DNA of 64,000 bases from Phoronis australis (taxonomy: Eukaryota > Phoronida > Phoronidae): positions 299,657-363,656 of the forward strand of contig NMRA01000136.1 of the NCBI GenBank assembly GCA_002633005.1, in the 5' to 3' direction. The notes under the pieces are model-generated. The model did no database searches. It had not been told where the DNA came from and saw only the letters and a list, made by a program, of their open reading frames with translations. A program made the translations under genes and the position numbers. Positions 58,301-64,000 of the stretch are shown in pieces (the stretch's first letter is position 1; the number at the start of each line of letters is the position of its first letter).

Positions 58301-61300
58301 TTTGGCACGTGCTAATTTATGGAAATGCTTGTGTGTGGTGTGCTAAGATGTTGCGTCTAAAATGCTCTGCTAGGCAAATTTAAATCCTTGAAACGTTCTA
58401 GTTAAACACTGTGAAGTGCTGTGAATCCAACTTAAGATTTGGATGAAGCAATAATTTCACCAGTTAGATGTGGAGTGAAATACCGCCTGAAAAGTAAACA
58501 CTTGTCATGTGTTGTCTTCAGTTTGAGTTGTGTTTGTAAACGCGACATTTTGTTTCTCTTGCAGCTGCGGAGGTGGCCCCTGCAGTTGTGAAAACCAGTC
58601 CAAAGGTGACGTCCAAAACACAGGTACTGACATGGATTTGTAGATGATGTGTCTAAGCACTATCAGTGCAATCCCCACAGTAGCACTTCATTTCAAGTTA
58701 TTTAAACTGTCTGCCATCCTTTTTCAGTTGTCCAGCTTTTGATTTTGGCCAACTACTGGTGTGGACTTATCAAATTGTTTACTAAGAGAAGATGTGCTTT
58801 CTAGGCTTAGGAACAACTAACAGTTAATTCCTTCTCGAGTCCGTACATCAGTAAGTTGACTCACAGACTATAGTACATGGACCGCCAACTCCATATACTT
58901 TCAATGGATGAAATCTGCTCTTACAGAAGCAATGACATATTCACTAGCGACATCTGGCCAAATTATCTGGTGTTATTTCCGTCAAGTAGGTCGTCTGCTA
59001 ATCATGGTTCGTTGTTGCATTGTCACAATACACTAGCTGGAAACTGCATCAGATAATTTAGGAGAGTGGTCCCCCCTCTAGGATATTGCGCAAAAAAATG
59101 TCGGGAGTTGCGAATCTGTTGTCTATAATCTATGATTGACTTGACTCACCGAGTCACTGTGCGCATGTGCGGGAGCGTGGCCTCGAGCATGGCCTCGATG
59201 GAGAACGAGACGTCACCTCTTACCAAGCCCAGAACTCACTGCTAATCTGAATAAGAAACGAGCTGTGACCTGTTCAGAATGACATGAGAGACAACAACTT
59301 AAAAATCACACTCTTCACTTATTTCGTGCAAAAATAATTCCTGTTTGGAAGGCTGATTACTTTGTCGCGTGTTGTAGAAATTTACCAAATGTGTTTTGGT
59401 GACATCTATATAGTACACTCCAGCTAAAGTTAATGAGAATTCTCGATCTTTAGTTTTTTTGAAAAAATATACTTTCACTAGTCCGTCATATTGTGTGCCA
59501 AATAGGTGAAGAATTACCTCAGTTGTTTTGTTTTACGTTTACTAATAGTAGAGGATGCTGGTTATCTTGGAGACCTATTTGTGTGTGTTGATTTGTGTTA
59601 CACTCGCTTGTATTCACGATCCATGGAACAGTGAGAGTGACGCAGACGACCCAGCAGTAGGCCAACATTCACTTCCATTGAGTAAACACAGTGTGCTGTT
59701 GGCTGTGGGCCACGGTCTGTGTCGGTCATTGGTGTTTGCTCAGTGGTAGTGAACAGGAACCAAGATGTATCACTTCTATTATTGGGTGGAAAGTATTAGA
59801 ACCTGGAGTTCTTCTCTTTTAAGAGGATTTCCTTTCTTGGTTTGGATTTCCTCTTATTTGATTTCCAGTTTCCTCATTTTTCGTCTTTTTGTATCATTAT
59901 TTTGACCCGATTCATGCAAAAACAGTCATTTCAGTTAAATTTTATAACACGAAAAATATATATCACCCCAAGCATTTTTGTTTGTGGAACGATACATCAC
60001 CTGGAAAATGTTAATCTTTTTGCCATGGTTATTCCAAGCTCTGTAGTACATACATGGCAGAAGATGTCAGTGGGAGATAACGAGAGATCTGAAATTGTTA
60101 GTAATTTGAAGGTAATATCTACAGAATGGTTGTCTTCCGCATTAAAGGTAGTGTTTTATGGACATGTTACTTGTTGTCGTGTCTGGTTTTAACATTATTA
60201 TTAAAGGGCCCAATGTAATTATACCACCTGCATCACATTACTTGTGTCTTAATTGGAAAATGGAAATTGAACAATTTACGTAATAACGTGCTCATGTTGT
60301 CTTGAGATTATGAGGGATGTTATTATCTTTGATCACAACTGCGTAAACGTTGGGATACACTCTGAAATACATTGTAGGTTCGTATGGGATGTGCTTTTGA
60401 TCCCAGTGCAAGTTTTGTGTGATGATTTTTAAAAGCCACGGAAAACTCTGGACCTGTTTATTTTCAAAAACTAAACCCAATACGCCCGTTTTCGGTTATT
60501 TTTTTGCTTTTTAATCAGCCTTGAAGAAGTGACCTCTCATTACTGGAGACAGAACTTGTGTTCCCCTTATGTATTGAAAACAGTATGGCTGGATATGAAG
60601 TGGTTCTGTGACCCAACACTAGATGGAGTTATTAATTAGTACATTGACACCTACAACAAAAGCAATGTCCTGTTTGTCATATTAAAATCAAACATTTTCT
60701 GTGTTCTCCACAACCTGTTTTGATTCCTCCAAATAACAAGTTTGAATTTTGCTGTGACGAGTTAGGCTGACCTTTGTTGAGTTTGAAAAACAATGTAACA
60801 AGCTTCACCTCATTGGAGGTTAATAGTCTCTGTAGGAAATTATGACATTATATTTGGCGCCACTTAAGTGCACAGACTACAACACTTCAAGTACAAACTT
60901 CCCTCAATATAGACATGGACTTAAAAACACAAATTTCGTAATTCCCATCAACTTTGAATTTTCTGTCACAAGAGCCACTGGTTTTATCTAAGAAAAACAT
61001 CACTCTTGTTTTTCAGTTAATTGTATTGATCACAGTCAACATGTAATAAAATCAGTGGATTGACATAAACACAATTGTATTCAGTGTTTGTTGTCTTCGC
61101 TGCTGATAATACCAGTGGTGTCGGTTGTTTCTGTTCTGTCCATGGTGTGTAACTAGATTTCCAGTATATTAAGGTAGATTTTTCAGTGATTGAGAGTATT
61201 TTTAGTGGAATTAGAAGATTGATTTTGCTTTAAACTTCTGCTTGTGTTAATTTCAGTCGGCGCACCTGATCAGTGACGACACCCAGTGGCCCACATTGAA

Positions 61301-64000
61301 TGAAGTAGTGACTACAGAGGTGAGAGAGAATGGTTTATTGGGAATTATATTTCAACTGATATTGCTGTCTTCCGATTGGTTAAAAACACAATACCGTGAC
61401 TGATGCTATGGGGGGATGTTACTGTGCTGGCTGCGTTGTAACACTATTCAAGTCGCCTGGACAACAAAGTGACCAGTTGCGGGTTGCTGGAACCCTTGAT
61501 CAAGTAAACAAAGTTACCTAGTAAATGATGGCATTACAACGAAGCTTGAAGAAACTTGTGGATCTCACTGAAAAAATAATTTAAAAAAAATGTGTGCACA
61601 CTCCCACAAATGGCTTTCGCATTATATGCAGATTGTCATTCACTCCCTTGCATGCGTTCATTAGTAAGACGGAGCTCAGAGGAGTAGGTGACACCTTTGA
61701 CAAATCGCCTGAGGGGTGACACCTACTGAATCGGTAGGAGCGCACTGCGTCGATGTTTTTTACTGCCGGAGCATCGACTCGCTGACCAAACTGCACCTTT
61801 GTTTTCACGATAAAAACAGCACAAGGAGGAGAAAATTTATTCATGTTCATCTGTGAAACAATAGAGTGCTTTTGCGCTCTGTTAATTCGCTCGCCACCTG
61901 GGCAACCGGAAAGACAATTTCTACTCGCCCAGAACCATTTTTACTCGCATTGGCGAGTGGCTAAGTATATCCCTGCGTTTCCCTCTGTATCTACGGTGGT
62001 CTTTAACAGATTTTCATAAAATTGGGGACATTGGTATCTCTTAGTGAGATGAAGCTACCTTTCTGTTTTCGGATGGTTGTGGGGTATTTTGCTCCACCTA
62101 GTGGCAATTTTTTACCGTTTTCGAGTTTTTTGGCGTCTGCCCATCCATCAACCAAATGAATGTGATTGTGAAAATTTGCACGTGTTCTCACTGCAAAGAG
62201 GACGACTGACAAAGATTTTTGGACGATTTCGACTACTGTGGCACCTCCTAATAGTGCCAGTTTTGTTATTGTGTGTCCATGGCTGTATCTCCTAAACCCT
62301 TTCCAGGATCTTTATTAAATTTAGCAAGTTCATTCATATCAGGGCTTGGAATTTTCCGCGGAAACGCGGATTTCCGCTTTTTTCAAATGTGCTTTCCGCT
62401 TTTTTTATAATATTTCCGCGTAAAAAAATCAGATTTGATATAAAATTTCCGCGGCAAATTCCTTTCTTACCACGGCGTTGCAGACGACGTTCACCTCGAA
62501 AAGCGGAAGTTGCTCTTTATGTTTCGGAGGAACGTAAATTGACAACTTTGCCGGGGCAGCTGGGACATCGTGGTGGGATATTCAAAAGCGTCTCGTGTTA
62601 TTGTTGAGCGCGGCGACAAATACTACCGCTCTGCAGCCAAAAATGTGTGGGTTGGGAGTGGACGGACGAGCTAAAAGGATGCAGACGCATGCTACTGATG
62701 GTGGTAACGTTTTTTTTTATTTTATTTTTTTTTTTTAGTCCTCCCGATTTCTGTCGGGGAAAGGTTCACATTGACCATTTCAAGGCTGGTTATCGGGCAT
62801 GATTTGGGCCGTAAAAGTTTCCGCGTTTTTTGTCATTGGTCATTCCAAGCCCTGTTCATATGAAGTTGACAACAGATTTGGTGTATTCTGCGCCACCCTG
62901 TGCAATTTTGAAACCCCTAGAAACACGCCATTTGCGGTGCAGTCGTGGGTGCATTTCAACACTGCATTTACTGAAACAAGTGAAATTTTCAGTGTTGCAT
63001 TGGTGTGTAATGTTAATGTTTTGAGTCACTGAAAAGGTAACGCATTATCTCAGCACAGCATGGTCGTAGTCATGGTCTGGAGTGTGAAGAAAGTATTCTA
63101 TTTCATGCAAGCGTGGCTTCATTTCATGGTTTGTCTACGACTGAAGTGACGATTATCTTGCTTGATTGGAAGGTGGTTGTTCTTAATAGGGTGGCATTTA
63201 TTACGCGAATGGATTGTCGTGCGCAAGTAATATGAGCTATGACTACGTTGTCCCATGTCAGGAAATAAACTATACAAAATCGAGTTTTGTACACAGGATG
63301 TCCTGAATGAAATAAACAAAAGAAGTTTTTTAGGTGTCTTGATTTTCGGGCTGAATGTTTAAGAATCCTGGAAAACTCCCTTCATCCCACCCAAATGTTC
63401 TCTCTCGATGTTTAAAAAATTCCTCCCAAGGTTAGAATCACTTCTTAAAAACGTTATTTTTGCTACTTGAGGCATTTTCGATTAGGGGTGGTGAGCGGAC
63501 CGTGGTGGGGATTTTCCTCTGAACTAAAATTTCTATTGGGAAGGTACAGTTGCCTTTCTCCTCAGATGTGTGTTACTGTAACTTTTCTTACTTTGTCTCC
63601 TGTTTTTTTTTTGATTGCAGGCAGTCTGATACATGTTGTACCAGACGTGTGCAGGCCACGCATGTGGGCCCATTGCACGGATCACCTAGAAATATTTTTA
63701 TGCTTTATTAATATATGGTTAAAACTGAGCTGAGGAGCTAGAAACCTGGCTCAAGGGTTAAGCAGTGTGACCTGGTGGGACTCGAACCCACGACCTCGAG
63801 TAAAGAAAGCGGGTACTTATCAACCAGGCCACACTGCCTCCTCGGACTGGAGTTTTCCTGTGTTTTAAAGTGGAATATCTTTAACAGCCGGGCATGCAGA
63901 AGAAGTCTCCCAAGCCACCACAGCAGCAACAGCAACAACAACCCCCTCCCAACTCCCCAGGCAAACAGGCCACCGCTCCGTCATCGACCAACCAGTCCCC
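48863..64000 (+). CDS. LARP1: La-related protein 1, N-terminal part (runs off the window)
   Basis: LARP1 is an mRNA-binding protein that controls stability and translation of 5'-TOP mRNAs downstream of mTORC1. Coding exons found are 48863-49346, 58565-58623, 61257-61319 and 63898-64000, joining in phase 1, 0 and 0 with no stop. The first exon encodes a charged, disordered N-terminus and the diagnostic FVEAPPPKTNPWAKR. The third carries DDTQWPTLNE, matching the WPTLGE block of LARP1. The fourth is Pro/Gln-rich (KKSPKPPQQ then PPPNSPGKQA). The La motif and the DM15 region must lie beyond the right edge. The ATG at 48863 is the first in-frame Met of an open frame preceded by a possible 5' UTR acceptor at 48811-48812. 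Introns are 9.2, 2.6 and 2.6 kb and hold repeats. Confidence 0.9.
49571..49666. repeat. 96-nt foldback hairpin in LARP1 intron
   Basis: Bases 49571-49607 pair with 49630-49666 over about 37 positions with roughly four mismatches, leaving a 22-base loop. One arm has a near-copy at about 45134-45153, so it is probably a small inverted-repeat transposon. Its size and fold also resemble a microRNA precursor. Confidence 0.6.
49809..50034 (-). mobile_element. tRNA-derived SINE, copy A
   Basis: On the minus strand it starts GAGGCAGTGTGGCCCAGTGA, a tRNA-like box A, with a degraded box B (GTGTTCTAATCC). The tail body (GCTCAGTTTTAATTACATAT, TTAATAAAGCAT, AGGTGATCGGTGCAATGG) is shared with copy B at 63614-63840. 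A short hairpin made of GTCTGGTACA and TGTACCAGAC-like halves lies near the 3' end. Confidence 0.72.
50035..54431 (+). other. LARP1: LARP1 intron, mostly featureless
   Basis: AT-rich sequence with no recognised exon apart from the hairpin at 52488-52535. The open frames are short and of random composition. Confidence 0.45.
52488..52535. repeat. Perfect 21-bp inverted repeat with 6-base loop
   Basis: Bases 52488-52508 are the exact reverse complement of 52515-52535, with AGAAAT between. It lies in a LARP1 intron and would form a stable hairpin in the pre-mRNA. It is AT-rich and may be a minimal foldback element. Confidence 0.75.
54432..55147. mobile_element. 716-bp DNA element with CAGTGTTCTCCA ends and 5-bp duplication
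   Basis: The left end is CAGTGTTCTCCA and the right end, TGGAGAACACTG, is its exact reverse complement (55136-55147). Both flanks are CATTT (54427-54431 and 55148-55152). The left part (GACTCGACGCAGCAACAAGT) has a related copy at about 60704-60800, so the family is dispersed. No transposase frame is present, so it is non-autonomous. Confidence 0.65.
55155..56390 (+). repeat. CTAGTGG-box repeat, cluster 4 (near-complete copy in LARP1 intron)
   Basis: This is the cleanest copy. It opens with the inverted pair ATGCGCCCACGTATTT and ATATGTGGACGCATTATG. Boxes follow at 55344-55357 (exact GTGCCCCCTAGTGG), 55489-55502 (exact GCGCCACCTAGTGG), about 55602, 55749-55762 (exact), about 55893, 56034, 56170 and 56290. 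Spacings run 110-147 bp. It ends with CCCTAAAAGCACACTATTTG and CGTGGGCGCATTTCAATGCT. Confidence 0.82.
56391..58564 (+). other. LARP1: LARP1 intron, 3' part
   Basis: No repeat family or exon is recognised. The stretch ends in a normal acceptor (TTTCTCTTGCAG) at 58564. Confidence 0.45.
58565..58623 (+). CDS. LARP1: LARP1 second coding exon (59 nt)
   Basis: The acceptor CTCTTGCAG precedes it and the donor GTACTG follows. Joined in phase 1 it encodes AAEVAPAVVKTSPKVTSKTQ. It is low-complexity and recognised by splice sites and frame fit rather than by homology. Confidence 0.72.
58624..61256 (+). other. LARP1: LARP1 intron
   Basis: A related but diverged copy of the left end of the 54432 element lies at about 60704-60800 (GTGTTCTCCACAACCTG). 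No exon is recognised. Confidence 0.5.
61257..61319 (+). CDS. LARP1: LARP1 third coding exon (63 nt, WPTL motif)
   Basis: The acceptor TAATTTCAG precedes it and the donor GTGAGA follows, phase 0 at both ends. It encodes SAHLISDDTQWPTLNEVVTT plus E. The D-x-x-WPTLxE motif is a known conserved LARP1 block. Confidence 0.85.
61965..62339 (+). repeat. CTAGTGG-box repeat, cluster 5 left part (split by an insertion)
   Basis: It contains GCTCCACCTAGTGGCAATTT near 62089-62108 and a diverged box near 62240, and ends at CAAGTTCATTCATAT where another element has inserted. The repeat resumes at 62855 with TTCATATGAAGTTGACAACA. Confidence 0.7.
62340..62854. mobile_element. 515-bp hAT-like non-autonomous element nested in the CTAGTGG repeat
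   Basis: The ends are inverted, CAGGGCTTGGAAT at the left and ATTCCAAGCCCTG at the right. The flanks are TTCATAT at 62333-62339 and 62855-62861, a 7-bp target duplication. CAGGG-type ends with 7-8 bp duplications are typical of hAT elements. The interior repeats TTTCCGC several times, and no transposase frame is seen. Confidence 0.75.
62855..62975 (+). repeat. CTAGTGG-box repeat, cluster 5 right part
   Basis: It continues the interrupted copy (TATGAAGTTGACAACAGAT) and ends in the family's 3' phrase, CCCCTAGAAACACGCCATTT then GTCGTGGGTGCATTTCAACA. A degraded box GCGCCACCCTGTG lies at about 62890-62902. Confidence 0.7.
63360..63545. repeat. Dispersed repeat related to 10.86-11.1 kb
   Basis: AAATTCCTCCCAAGGTTAGA, ATCACTTCTT and GCTACTTGAGGCA correspond to text at about 10913-11010. 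The ends are not resolved. Confidence 0.4.
63614..63840 (-). mobile_element. tRNA-derived SINE, copy B (intact polymerase III boxes)
   Basis: On the minus strand the head GAGGCAGTGTGGCCTGGTTG is followed by box A-like TGGCCTGGTTGATAAG (plus-strand 63816-63831) and a perfect box B, GGTTCGAGTCC (about 63778-63788). The tRNA-like head is followed by the same body as copy A, including GCTCAGTTTTAACCATATAT and TTAATAAAGCAT. It lies 57 bases upstream of a LARP1 exon. Confidence 0.8.
63898..64000 (+). CDS. LARP1: LARP1 fourth coding exon (partial, cut by window end)
   Basis: The acceptor CTTTAACAG precedes 63898. In phase 0 it encodes PGMQKKSPKPPQQ, a glutamine run and PPPNSPGKQATAPSSTNQS. Pro/Gln-rich sequence here fits the disordered region before the La motif. 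The donor lies beyond the window. Confidence 0.75.

Noticed and set aside
59842-60192. 116-codon open frame in a LARP1 intron
   Set aside because: No homology recognised. It lies inside an intron with T-rich composition and is probably chance.

Overview
This is animal nuclear DNA. Coding sequence is split into small exons with consensus GT/AG splice sites, introns run from a few hundred bases to about 9 kb, and most of the window is AT-rich non-coding sequence full of decayed transposons. The gene content points to a marine invertebrate, most likely a deuterostome such as an amphioxus or hemichordate: a RING/B-box/NHL TRIM family, a PHYHIP-family gene, LARP1, a vertnin-like domain, a ZMYM1-type hAT transposase and a tRNA-derived SINE. 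I cannot fix the species from sequence alone.

Layout. (1) 1.6-8.5 kb, plus strand: the 3' part of a multi-repeat beta-thymosin gene. Five exons of exactly 96 nt each encode one 32-residue repeat, followed by a 114-nt exon with a canonical beta-thymosin motif and a short terminal exon. (2) 12.5-25.0 kb: two related TRIM genes on the plus strand. The first (12.5 kb) stops after the B-boxes and has a small inverted-repeat element just downstream. The second (22.9 kb) is an intact single-exon RING/B-box/coiled-coil/NHL-type protein. Retroelement fragments lie between and after them. (3) 26.7-29.6 kb, minus strand: pieces of a ZMYM1-like hAT transposase, interrupted by a 162-base assembly gap and a frameshift, with a vertnin-like exon directly upstream in the same orientation. 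(4) 36.6-43.2 kb, plus strand: a PHYHIP/PHYHIPL homologue in three coding exons whose splice phases fit exactly. (5) 48.2-64.0 kb, plus strand: the 5' part of LARP1, with a promoter carrying perfect CRE and NRF1 motifs, four coding exons and long introns. It runs off the right edge.

The most unusual non-genic signal is a dispersed repeat family at about 34.1-35.0, 36.9-40.3, 43.4-44.2, 55.15-56.4 and 62.0-63.0 kb. It is built from degenerate units of about 140 bp, and each unit centres on a CTAGTGG box. Nine units match the degenerate CTCF core consensus exactly and all nine point the same way. The family surrounds the PHYHIP-like gene and fills introns of both that gene and LARP1, so it could be spreading insulator-type sites. 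Other structured repeats include two copies of a tRNA-derived SINE, several inverted-repeat elements with visible target duplications, a hAT-like insertion nested inside the CTCF-type repeat, and three strong foldback hairpins.

The genes do not form an obvious pathway. The thymosin gene is cytoskeletal, TRIM proteins are ubiquitin ligases often linked to innate immunity, PHYHIP is an interaction partner of phytanoyl-CoA hydroxylase, and LARP1 controls translation of TOP mRNAs. The window is best read as a gene-poor chromosomal stretch with four host genes and heavy transposon load.
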